From positions 186,001-250,000 of the forward strand of contig NC_018947.1 in NCBI RefSeq assembly GCF_000304475.1: a stretch of 64,000 bases of DNA. The letters are read 5' to 3'. The DNA is from Kazachstania africana CBS 2517. Its lineage: Eukaryota; Ascomycota; Saccharomycetes; Saccharomycetales; Saccharomycetaceae. The notes under the pieces are model-generated. The model was not told the origin of the DNA and searched no databases. It saw nothing but the letters and a program-made list of their open reading frames with translations. Positions 29,180 through 38,096 of this stretch are shown piece after piece. The translations under genes were made by a program, and so were the position numbers. Each line of letters opens with the position of its first letter. Within the stretch, counting starts at the first letter, position 1.

Positions 29180-30173
29180 GGCTGGAAATAACGCCTCAAT
29201 CGATTTTCAACCGATAATCAATCATAGGATATTAATCTCGCTACAACAAGCTTCCAAAATTATCGGTATCAAAGGTACTACCATCTCCACCATTAGAACT
29301 ACAAACAATGTCAAAATAGGAATCTCTAACAAAGTATCTGGTTGTTCCGATAGAATTCTCTCGTGTTCAGGTAACGTTATTAATGTGGCAAATGCTCTTG
29401 GTGATATTGTTGACCTTTTAAACAGAGACAAGACAAGTGAACCAATGAAATATCATTTCCATTTTTTGAATAATATACTACCACCACCTTCATTGGATGA
29501 AATTAAAGATCTGGATCAATTAAATAAAATTGGTAACCTAAAATTAATCATTTTAAATTCACAATTATCTTCAATCATCGGTAAAGGAGGTAGTAAGATA
29601 AAATCGTTAATTTCAAAACATGGTGTCAAACTTGTCGCATCAAAAGATTTCTTACCTGATTCAAATGAAAGAATTCTGGAATTACAAGGTTTCCCAGGTG
29701 CAATTACAAATACAATAATTGATATCAATGAAATCTTAATTAATGACGTCGATATCAATTTCATCAATGAAAAACGTTATTTCCCACATTTGAAAACTTC
29801 TCAAGATGATAATGAAGTCAAAACTACCGTATTAATTCCAGAAAATTACGTTGGTGCAATCATCGGTAAACAAAATAATAGAATTATTAATTTGAAAAAA
29901 TATACAAAGACAAGAATAATTATAACGAACAATGACTCTTCTCCTTCCTCATTAGCTGCTACAACGGGCAATGATGACGAATATGAACAACCAAGTGAAA
30001 ATTATAGGTCATTTACAATCATAGGTAGTAATGACAAAAATGTTAAATTAGCAGAATCAATGCTTTTGAAAAATTTAGAAACTGAAATTCAAAGACGCCA
30101 ATTGAGGCTAACTGAACAGGAACATCAAAATAATGAAGAACCTTCAGATTTTGACACTGAAGAAAATGAATAG
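29094..30173 (+). CDS. HEK2: KH-domain RNA-binding protein Hek2 (Khd1)
   Basis: A 359-residue protein with three KH domains, orthologous to Hek2/Khd1, which binds mRNAs such as ASH1, represses their translation during transport to the bud tip and affects telomeric silencing. GxxG loops are GIKG (58-61), GKGG (163-166) and GKQN (258-261); the third lacks the final glycine. The N-terminus carries a polyglutamine run (12 in a row from residue 18), encoded by a nearly pure CAA tract at about 29135-29170. The frame is open 61 codons upstream, but the ATG at 29094 (ACC ATG AAC) begins the part with normal yeast composition, so I place the start there. Synteny with RIB1 agrees with YBL032W. Confidence 0.92.
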
Positions 30174-30214
30174 GTTGGACTGGTGTTGTTTTTCCGCTAA
30201 ATCTTCCAACTATT

Positions 30215-30452
30215 NNNNNNNNNNNNNNNNNNNNNNNNNNNNNNNNNNNNNNNNNNNNNNNNNNNNNNNNNNNNNNNNNNNNNNNNNNNNNNNNNNNNNN
30301 NNNNNNNNNNNNNNNNNNNNNNNNNNNNNNNNNNNNNNNNNNNNNNNNNNNNNNNNNNNNNNNNNNNNNNNNNNNNNNNNNNNNNNNNNNNNNNNNNNNN
30401 NNNNNNNNNNNNNNNNNNNNNNNNNNNNNNNNNNNNNNNNNNNNNNNNNNNN
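30215..30452. other. Assembly gap (238 N)
   Basis: A run of 238 undetermined bases just after the HEK2 stop and before SHE1. The HEK2 terminator and part of the SHE1 promoter are missing. A gap of this size in a non-coding region suggests a repeat or low-complexity tract that defeated assembly. Confidence 1.
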
Positions 30453-30530
30453 AAAGTATAACAAAGCAAGAAAAAAATTTACATCTCAATCTTGATCACA
30501 TAAACAAAAAGTCCAATACTATCTTTATGG

Positions 30531-31493
30531 ATGGTTATACAGGTACAAAGCAACAATGATATCGTGACCACTAGTCATGATACAATGGCACTATTCTCAC
30601 TCAATGAAGAATCAGTAACTTCTACTAGTGAGACACTCATTGATAATTTAGGTGTCTCCAAAAAATTGGGTAATTCTGTCTTAAATGAACTTGATTCGAG
30701 GACAACAGAAAAATTAGACGAATTGAAAGAGACACATACTACATTGGCACCAAAAGAAGATACTAATGAGACTAGTTTTGAACAATATTTTGGTATAAAA
30801 CATAATTTACAATTTAATAGAATGGACTCAATTGGTCATCATTATATGAATAATATTCCAAAAACGCCAACCAAAAAGAATTTAACTGATCAACAATTGC
30901 AATCTGAAAGTATCAAGAGACAAAGGGTAGAACAAAATAGCATGGTTAAAAATACTCCAGTAACGGAAATCACAAGACGAATACGAAGATTGAGAATAAG
31001 AAATTCAATCGCAAATAACAACAATAGTAACGGTAACAGTAATATCAATTCAGTCAGAAATACCCCATTAAGTAAGCCAAAACCAATGCAACCACCAAGT
31101 TTCTTACGGCCGACGTTGAATTCCTTAAATAAAATTAAGGAATCATCTCGATCTACCTCGACGTTTGATCTGTCGCGACAAAAATCGACGACGACCAAGA
31201 CTTTGAATACAAATTCCAAATCGAAACCTGCAACAACTACTACATATAGAAGTACAAGCGGATTACCGAAATCAAGTTCGGTTGCTGTATTTGACAGACT
31301 TTATAAACAATCTACGGTGTCTAGGTTGACTTCAATGAATAATTTGAATGATAATATTAAAACTAATGCCAAATCAGTCATACCACCACCTACGACGCGA
31401 TCCAAGATTCAATTTGGTAGAAGTAAGACCAGTTCATCATTATCCAGTAATTTGAAAGATTCATCGTCATCTTCAAGGCCTGCGTGGAGATAA
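30531..31493 (+). CDS. SHE1: Probable spindle protein She1
   Basis: A 320-residue basic protein rich in Ser, Thr, Asn and Arg, with no globular domain that I can see. It sits where SHE1 (YBL031W, 338 residues) is found in S. cerevisiae, in the same orientation after HEK2. She1 binds microtubules, inhibits dynein-dynactin and stabilises the spindle. Short blocks such as NIPKTPTKKNL (about 104-114), TRRIRRLRIRNS and the Arg/Ser-rich C-terminus fit that role. The assignment rests mainly on synteny. The start is uncertain: an out-of-frame ATG at 30527 overlaps the ATG at 30531 and opens an 11-codon frame that ends at 30559. The in-frame ATG at 30585 (MALFSLNEES) is an alternative start. Confidence 0.65.
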   Translation: MVIQVQSNNDIVTTSHDTMALFSLNEESVTSTSETLIDNLGVSKKLGNSVLNELDSRTTEKLDELKETHTTLAPKEDTNETSFEQYFGIKHNLQFNRMDSIGHHYMNNIPKTPTKKNLTDQQLQSESIKRQRVEQNSMVKNTPVTEITRRIRRLRIRNSIANNNNSNGNSNINSVRNTPLSKPKPMQPPSFLRPTLNSLNKIKESSRSTSTFDLSRQKSTTTKTLNTNSKSKPATTTTYRSTSGLPKSSSVAVFDRLYKQSTVSRLTSMNNLNDNIKTNAKSVIPPPTTRSKIQFGRSKTSSSLSSNLKDSSSSSRPAWR

Positions 31494-31610
31494 AAACAAT
31501 ATCAATCAAAGATCTTAGGATAGTATTATATATGGTAGTTGATAAGAAATAAAGGCATAAAACATACATAAATTAGAATATAAAGACTAGAAAAGGGAAA
31601 GGACCCTTTT

Positions 31611-31904
31611 TCAATAATGCATATTCATATTTTGTTTAATATGCTGTTGTTCGTTGACAACTTTATTTAACTCTTCATCAGTTTTAAAGTCTTGTCTCCA
31701 ATTACAAATCGAACATCGTATCTGTTTACCCCAATATATTGGTACAATTGGTATGAACCAAATTTGAAAGAACTCCCGTCTCTTTACTGGTTCTACACTG
31801 AGATTATGACAATTTGGACAGTACAGACCGGTATATCTTGGGTCTGTATTGTAAGGGCTATCCCAGTTTTTTACACCACAAATTATAGGTATAAACATGA
31901 ACAT
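31611..31904 (-). CDS. Zinc-ribbon protein, YBL029C-A orthologue
   Basis: A 97-residue protein with two CxxC pairs (C29/C32 in YCPNC and C64/C67 in RCSIC) that form a predicted zinc ribbon. A hydrophobic-aromatic stretch (FFQIWFIPIVPIYWGK, 45-60) lies between them. It matches S. cerevisiae YBL029C-A (94 residues, unknown function, reported at the cell periphery) in size, orientation and neighbourhood. The start MFMFIPIICGV is the first ATG of the frame. Downstream of SHE1 S. cerevisiae has the ADP/ATP carrier PET9, which is missing here. The cellular role cannot be read from sequence; metal binding is inferred from the cysteine pattern. Confidence 0.8.
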   Translation of the reverse strand: MFMFIPIICGVKNWDSPYNTDPRYTGLYCPNCHNLSVEPVKRREFFQIWFIPIVPIYWGKQIRCSICNWRQDFKTDEELNKVVNEQQHIKQNMNMHY

Positions 31905-34486
31905 GCAAGTATTAATTGAAGTTACGAGTGGTCGTTTTTTGAATGTGAGGAGGTAACGTAACCTGTTACTCTTGTTTTTTTTACAATGTCTTATGAATAT
32001 ATACTAGTCATCGCAAACCCCTTGGGATCGCATTTCATACGTAATTGTCATTTTTTTTTTGCCCTCATATCAAAGCCCCGGTGAAATTCAAGCGATGCTC
32101 ATTTTTATTATCATCCTCATCTAAAATGATGGGAACAATCGTTAGATGTAATTGACCTGTAATGATTTGTGATTTTTGGTGAGTTGGAGGGAACGCAAAA
32201 GAAAAATAAGATTCATGTAGCATGTGACATGCCACTTTAAGCTTAAACTCTTTAGAGCTCAATACGCCAGACTGCTATATATATATATATATATCTTTAT
32301 TTCCTACTATGGATCCCAAACAATGGCTTATAGCAGTAGCAAGCATATTTACAATGTACAATACTACGAATAGAATGAATAGTTTAATTCAGATGCCCAT
32401 TAATGGGGGTCTGGTGGTGTCACGTTGTCGATGAAATTACCCATTTCTGACACGATCATAAAAAGATTGCGAAGGAAATTTGGAAAATGAAAAACTCAGT
32501 TTTAGGCATGCATGAAGGGCCCGCAAACGCTCTCTCCCCACGGAGAACTCCGGTGGGTTCACTACATTATTTATGCTGTGGTGTCAACAGTAAGTAAGTG
32601 CGCACGGTGAAAATAATGCCGAGGCCAAAACAAACAAAAGTAGAAAGAAAAAGTCATCTGCAACGATTAGCGTTACAGGCACGGGTCACCCTCCTTGGGA
32701 GAAGCACTGTCCGTCATGCCCGCCGTTATTTTGGGAAATGGCACGGCTATCTGGGGAAATCATAGTACCTACAGTCAGATCTTAAGAGGTGCGTAGCATT
32801 CTGTGAAGTTGCGGCAATTTTCCTGCCGGTACGGCATTCTCTCACCATAGGATTACCAAAAAAAAAAAAAAAAAGACCGTTCCTCTGCCGTACACATGTT
32901 TCTCAGTGCTTCTGAAGGCTTCAATATTCTTGGAGATCGGAAGGTGAGTTTTTTTTCCTACTTAATTTTTTTTTTTTAACAAATGGCTTACTTAATAATA
33001 GAGAGATGCGGTACGGTGGTTTCTGGACACTTTACACACTTTTACTAAGGTCTTGATTATGATTTTTTTTTATCGTTCTTATTGTCCTGTCTATGCATTT
33101 TACCTGCACCTCACCCAAGCAAATGCGAAGAAGTCAAACTTGACATATGTCAGGATCAGATAATGACCTACAAAAAGATGGGTATTCCACAAGCTAAATT
33201 AGTTTCCGCCGCGGCCGAAGACGGACGCAGTTCAAATGCAGATTGAAAATAAAATGACAAATTTTCAGAATGCTTACTATCTAACATCCGCAGGTCGGTT
33301 TCTTATGTGCTTCTTGCATGAACGAGAGTGTGTACATTTTCAATACATTTCACACGTCCGAAGTCGCAGGAGAGGGAGAGAGAGAGTCACAGGACAAACT
33401 TCTTAAAAGGCACGCAGTAGAGGCAAAGAAAAAACTGTGACTACAAGGAAGTTACAAGAATAAAAAAATCACTTGGCAACTTTGCAAGAAAAAAAAATTG
33501 AATATTGTACTACTTTCCTATAACTATTCAATATTGCAAGGAACATATACACTTGATATCTACCCCATGCATTTACCATACTTTTCTATAAGTTTCTTGT
33601 TTTCTTTCATTACACCATCTGAGCAGTTGAAAAAATGTTCTCCATGCATAAAACTCGATCAAGAAACAAAAATAATTCTCTGATATGTCCTGCATTATAC
33701 TTCGGTACTTAACTTATTTTTTTTCTTTTCCTTCCGTGTAGACTAATTTGTCCCAAAAATTTTAATCTGCTCTTGAATTGTGCTCCCACACAATTTTCAT
33801 TAAATTCTTCTGAAACATGCGCAATGCAGGTCTGTTTTTTGATTTTTAGTATCATCTGCCACATCTTCTGCTTCGAAGGAAGAATAAAAAAAAAAAAGCA
33901 TTTGACACTTCTCCCTCGTTTTCTGAGTAGATGCGTTTCCATTGCCTTAGAGTTCGGCATTTTTCCTCTGAGTCGCCCAAGGACTAATCTTCCGAGAGTC
34001 AGTACGTAATTTTGAACTAGTTCTCGAGACAAAGTGTATGATAACAACTGAAGGCAATTGCTTCATTTCCTTTTACAGAGATATCTCAACATTAAAGTTT
34101 AAACTACTCGAGAACAACGAGGAAGAAAAAGGAAAGATGGCACCTATCTCTATCCCATCTTTTCAACTACCAGCAGATATATATATATAACAATATGTAC
34201 CACCATATTTATTCCCTTTCCTCTCCTACCTCTTATCTCTTTCTTTATATAGAATAAGATCAAAGACTTAGTTTTAGCCCACATTTTTATTTACTATTTT
34301 TTTTTGTTATAGATCCTTTACGTTTTCTATCCAAACTATCTGCCAACTTATTACTTTCGTTTTATTTATTCATAAACTCTTTCGATATTGACTATCGAAA
34401 TCTAATATCTATACAACTTTTTTTTAAAATACAAAAACCTCACTCAATCAGTACCTCTGCAGGAAATAATCATTCACAGCATCACT
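31905..34486. other. Long intergenic region upstream of the YBL029W-like gene
   Basis: About 2.6 kb without a convincing gene. Simple-sequence tracts include (TA)n at about 32276-32295, a run of about 17 A near 32858, a GA-rich tract at about 33370-33388 and (TA)n at about 34178-34190. Open frames here are short (up to about 112 codons), overlap each other on opposite strands and lack recognisable domains. The stretch nearest 34487 is pyrimidine-rich with TATA-like elements, as expected for a promoter and 5' leader. Confidence 0.6.
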
Positions 34487-35431
34487 ATGTTCTCTCAGAA
34501 TTTTGAAGAAATTAATTTCTTTGAAAATGAGTCAGTATTAAATACAGTTAATGATTTCACTATTAATCAACTGGATTCACAAAATTTAAATGATCAATGC
34601 GATTTTACTTCTGCATTACAATATCCTATACATTCCATAGATATCGGTGTACAATTTCAAGATTTTGATTTATCCGTTAAATCAAAGCCAAATGATTACA
34701 ATAATTTCGAATTTGTTCAACCTCATTCTTACACAAATCAAGTGGCGTCACCTTCATTATCAAATACAAAATCTGAAGTATCATTTTCATCAACTTCATC
34801 ATTATCGTCGGTGTTTAATAATAATGACTCACCAATTTCAGATATAAATTTAAACCCTAATATACAATTCAAGACAGCGTTCAATAGTATGGAATCGAAT
34901 GAATTCTTTATCCCATCGCAAATAGAGAAAGTTTTATCGAATACACCCGATAATAATGCAGATCAAAATAGGGAAACATTTACAGTTGAAATGTTCGAAT
35001 CAAGATCTAAAAGATCGCATAAATTGAAAAATGAATCTACAAAGAGAAGAAAAAGCAGAAAAACTTCTTTATCCTATAGCGGGAACTCATTGGGTAAGAA
35101 AGTTTCTGATTCAAGACTCTCTGCTCAAGGTTTAGCCGAAGTGTTGAAATTAGATACCCCACAGGAAGCACTCAAGAGAGAGCGTTACATCTTGGATATT
35201 TTCCAAAATGAATTGCATTACCCATTAGGTTATAAAACATGGATCCGTGATACAGATAAAGTTGAAAGAGCGGAATTGATTGAAAAATTATATGATAGAG
35301 TTAAATCAAAATATCCAGAATATGATCATAATATTCTTGAAACCATTATCAGAAGAGCTACTTATTACATGATGCAAAGTAGACTAAGAAGAGAAAGGAG
35401 GGCAAAGGTGAAAAGTGTTGACTCTGATTGA
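34487..35431 (+). CDS. Probable YBL029W orthologue, protein of unknown function
   Basis: A 314-residue protein assigned to YBL029W by position between YBL029C-A and YBL028C, in the same orientation. The first about 165 residues are acidic, Asn/Ser/Phe-rich and look disordered, like an activation domain. A basic patch follows (ESRSKRSHKLKNESTKRRKSRK, about 171-192). The last about 100 residues form a compact helical domain: LAEVLKLDTPQEALKRERYI, FQNELHYPLGYKTWIRDTDK, ETIIRRATYYMMQSRLRRERR. An acidic N-terminus, a nuclear-signal-like basic patch and a basic helical C-terminal domain suggest a DNA-binding regulator, but that is inference. The very long upstream region also resembles that of a regulatory gene. 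Confidence 0.6.
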   Translation: MFSQNFEEINFFENESVLNTVNDFTINQLDSQNLNDQCDFTSALQYPIHSIDIGVQFQDFDLSVKSKPNDYNNFEFVQPHSYTNQVASPSLSNTKSEVSFSSTSSLSSVFNNNDSPISDINLNPNIQFKTAFNSMESNEFFIPSQIEKVLSNTPDNNADQNRETFTVEMFESRSKRSHKLKNESTKRRKSRKTSLSYSGNSLGKKVSDSRLSAQGLAEVLKLDTPQEALKRERYILDIFQNELHYPLGYKTWIRDTDKVERAELIEKLYDRVKSKYPEYDHNILETIIRRATYYMMQSRLRRERRAKVKSVDSD

Positions 35432-35818
35432 TAGCATAAGTTTATTTTTTTTAGTATTATTTTTTCCGTTAATTTTGGTTATTCTTAAAGTTTTGTTAAT
35501 TGTTAATGTCAGCATATTGAAAAATAAAGATAAAATAGAAAACAAGTTAAAAAGTATTGGGCAGGTTCCTCTTTTCAAACTTCTTCCCAATTTGCAAAAA
35601 GCATTTAAAAGTCTCATTTAGATAGATTTATACATATTGTTTTAATAAGCGTTTGTAAATGAAAAAAGTGATAAAAAGTGTAATTAAAAAAATGAGATAA
35701 AATCCTTCTCGTAGGATGAAATTATTCTAGTATACAATTATAAATATCAGAGTCTCAGACCTTATATTAATAGTTTTGTGTTGAGTTTGCTATTATCACG
35801 TTCTTTTTTCCATATTGC

Positions 35819-36148
35819 CTAAAATTTGGTAAAAGAGCCCTTCTTCTTAGTTTTTCTTAGTTTCTTATTTCTCTTGTAGTTGTGATGTCTGGCATCTCTC
35901 CAACCAGATGTGCTTACCTTTACAGGTTCGCCCTCTTTTTCTATGTTGTCATTACTTATTTCTTCAATTTCCATAGCATCCTTAGTTGGATCTTGTTCTT
36001 TCAATTGTTTCACTTTTTGGTTGATTAAATCTTGCTGCAATTTTTCAGATATTCTCTTTCCACGTTCATCGACCACTTTCTGGAATTCTGCATTACGTTT
36101 GACAGATTTAGCCTTTAAGTGACTCTTAGCTCGTAGTGATTTGGCCAT
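35819..36148 (-). CDS. Nucleolar LLPH-like protein, YBL028C orthologue
   Basis: A 109-residue, strongly basic protein matching YBL028C (106 residues). The N-terminus MAKSLRAKSHLKAKSVKRNA and the C-terminal STSGWRDARHHNYKRNKKLRK motif are conserved across fungi and in animal LLPH (learning and memory protein family). In S. cerevisiae it localises to the nucleolus and associates with pre-60S particles; a ribosome-biogenesis role is inferred from that. Its start is divergent from RPL19, and the two share the promoter region holding the Rap1-like sites. Confidence 0.9.
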   Translation of the reverse strand: MAKSLRAKSHLKAKSVKRNAEFQKVVDERGKRISEKLQQDLINQKVKQLKEQDPTKDAMEIEEISNDNIEKEGEPVKVSTSGWRDARHHNYKRNKKLRKTKKKGSFTKF

Positions 36149-36308
36149 TTTTCTTGCTTAGTTCCTTTTATATTACGCTAATATAACCAACTACCTACTA
36201 CCTCATCTCATCGAAATTTCAATAATAAAATTTTTCACCTCTTGGAACTTTTCCTCCTCCTTTACTTCACCCGAACGAGACAAAGCGCCATCACGTTTGA
36301 CTGCATCG

Positions 36309-36340
36309 ACACCCACAACTTCACACTTCACCCAGACATA
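36309..36340. promoter_or_regulatory. Tandem Rap1-like sites, RPL19 promoter
   Basis: GACACCCACAACTT (from 36309) and CACCCAGACATA (36329-36340) both resemble the Rap1 consensus ACACCCRYACAYM. They are followed by long T-rich tracts at 36342-36392. The pair lies about 370-400 bp upstream of the RPL19 start codon, the usual arrangement of a ribosomal-protein promoter (Rap1/Fhl1/Ifh1 plus a T-rich element). They may also act on divergent YBL028C. Confidence 0.65.
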
Positions 36341-36705
36341 TTCTATTTTTTTTAGCAAAAAAAATTCAGGTTTTCTCTTTTTTTTTTTGGTTCTGAAAGA
36401 CTTCGTTCGTCAGCGTGTCGTTGCGAGGTTTCTCTGACGTACCAAATGAGGACGACGCAAAATACTCAACGCTTCCCAAATCATCCCGGGATGGTGAAAT
36501 TGTCACAGAGCATCGATGAGGAAATCGACAGTATGGGTTTCAATCGCACTTTGCACGACGCTTGGAAGGTGAATAGTAGACTGTATGGTGTTCAGTCACT
36601 TGGCTAAGTAATGTAGTACTAATCGGTTGAATCTTATAGTTCTTATTATATAGTTTGCTCCCTTTTTGGATAAACAGTACTTACGACTCACAAGGACAAG
36701 AGATA

Positions 36706-37431
36706 ATGTATGTTGACATCATATTACACACTGCGTTATATTATCGCTTTGCTACAATGGTGAATAGTTTATATCTCATTCTGGCATAGTGTGAAATTAA
36801 GAGTATCAATAAAGAGTTTTCAGTTATACTAACATGAAATTGCAATATTATTTTTATGAACAGGGCTAACTTACGTACACAAAAGAGACTTGCTGCTTCC
36901 GTCATCGGTGTTGGTAAGAGAAAGGTCTGGTTAGATCCAAATGAAACTACTGAACTTGCTCAAGCTAACTCCAGAAGTGCTATCAGAAGATTAGTTAAGA
37001 ACGGTACCATTGTCAAGAAGGCTGTTACCGTTCACTCTAGATCTAGAACTAGAGCTTACGCTTTATCCAAGAGAGCCGGTCGTCACACTGGTTACGGTAA
37101 GAGAAAGGGTACCAAGGAAGCTCGTTTACCATCTCAAGTTGTCTGGATCAGAAGATTAAGAGTCTTAAGAAGATTATTAGCTAAATACAGAGACGCTGGT
37201 AAGATTGACAAGCACTTATATCACACTTTGTATAAGGAAGCTAAGGGTAACGCCTTCAAGCACAAGAGAGCTTTAGTCGAACATATCATTCAAGCTAAGG
37301 CTGATGCTCAACGTGAAAAGGCCTTAGCTGAAGAAGCTGAAGCCAGAAGAATGAAGAACAGAGCTGCTCGTGAAAGAAGAGCTCAAAGAGTCGCTGAAAA
37401 GAGAGAAGCCTTATTAAAGGAAGATATTTAA
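36706..37431 (+). CDS. RPL19: 60S ribosomal protein eL19, spliced: join(36706..36707,36864..37431)
   Basis: A 189-residue ribosomal protein of the large subunit, identical in length to S. cerevisiae Rpl19. After splicing it begins [25 protein letters not shown]. Exon 1 is only the AT of the start codon (36706-36707). The intron starts GTATGT, so ATG TATGT appears in the genome, and exon 2 starts GGCTAAC at 36864. S. cerevisiae RPL19A and RPL19B have the same two-nucleotide first exon. Exon 2 also has an upstream in-frame ATG at 36856, but this lies in the intron. Codon use is extremely biased, with TTA for 14 of 17 leucines. Only one copy is seen here; both S. cerevisiae paralogues map to this ancestral locus. 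Confidence 0.97.
36708..36863 (+). other. RPL19 intron (156 nt)
   Basis: The 5' splice site is GTATGT at 36708, the branch point is a perfect TACTAAC at 36827-36833, and the acceptor is AACAG ending at 36863, 30 nt after the branch point. It interrupts the start codon after its second base. It is much shorter than the S. cerevisiae RPL19 introns. Confidence 0.95.
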
Positions 37432-38096
37432 TTGAATACTATTTTCATAACGGGTTTTAAAAAATCTGTGAAGCTATAATTTTTATTAGCCTTTTCAATT
37501 TCATAATCATCAAGATGTCTTTTGTATCATTTTTTAATCATTTGTCCTATATCTCATTTATTTTATATTTGTGCCCGGCAAGACAGTGTTTATTATAATA
37601 AAAATATAATTTGAAATGTTGTAACTTTGCTTTTACTTCCGATATACTAATCATCTTGATTTATATTGTCAACAAGGAGACCCTTTTGTTATATAAAGAG
37701 TTCTGACTTGAGCGAGTGTCTTAAAAATTATGTAGATTTCTAATGTTTCGATGGACAAGATTCAAAATGTGGCACATATGGAACTCTAAAAATTATTATT
37801 CATTTATTAAATCAATGCAATTAAATTATTATATTATGCAAAATTAAAACCTTAAAAGGAAAGTATATAAGTGTGATGTGGATATTATTTAATACAAACG
37901 TTCTTTTGGACGAGAAGTATGTACTCAGCTATTGACGAAAACTAAATTGATATGACAATTTTTTCACGTATTTTTCGTAATAAGTACTGAAAACAATTGA
38001 AATATCAAAGTTGTTTATGGACCAGAAAACATTTTATTAAAAACGTTCGATACCATCTGAATGTGCCTGTAGATTTTAGATATACCATTTGATGGC
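37432..38096. other. Convergent RPL19/TEC1 intergenic region
   Basis: A 665-bp AT-rich region between convergent 3' ends. I see nothing but poly(A)-signal-like AT tracts. MIS1, which lies between the RPL19 and TEC1 homologues in S. cerevisiae, is absent. Confidence 0.6.

Noticed and set aside
31692..34047. Several 60-112-codon frames between YBL029C-A and the YBL029W-like gene
   Set aside because: They overlap each other or real genes on the other strand, contain homopolymer-derived runs, and show no family resemblance.
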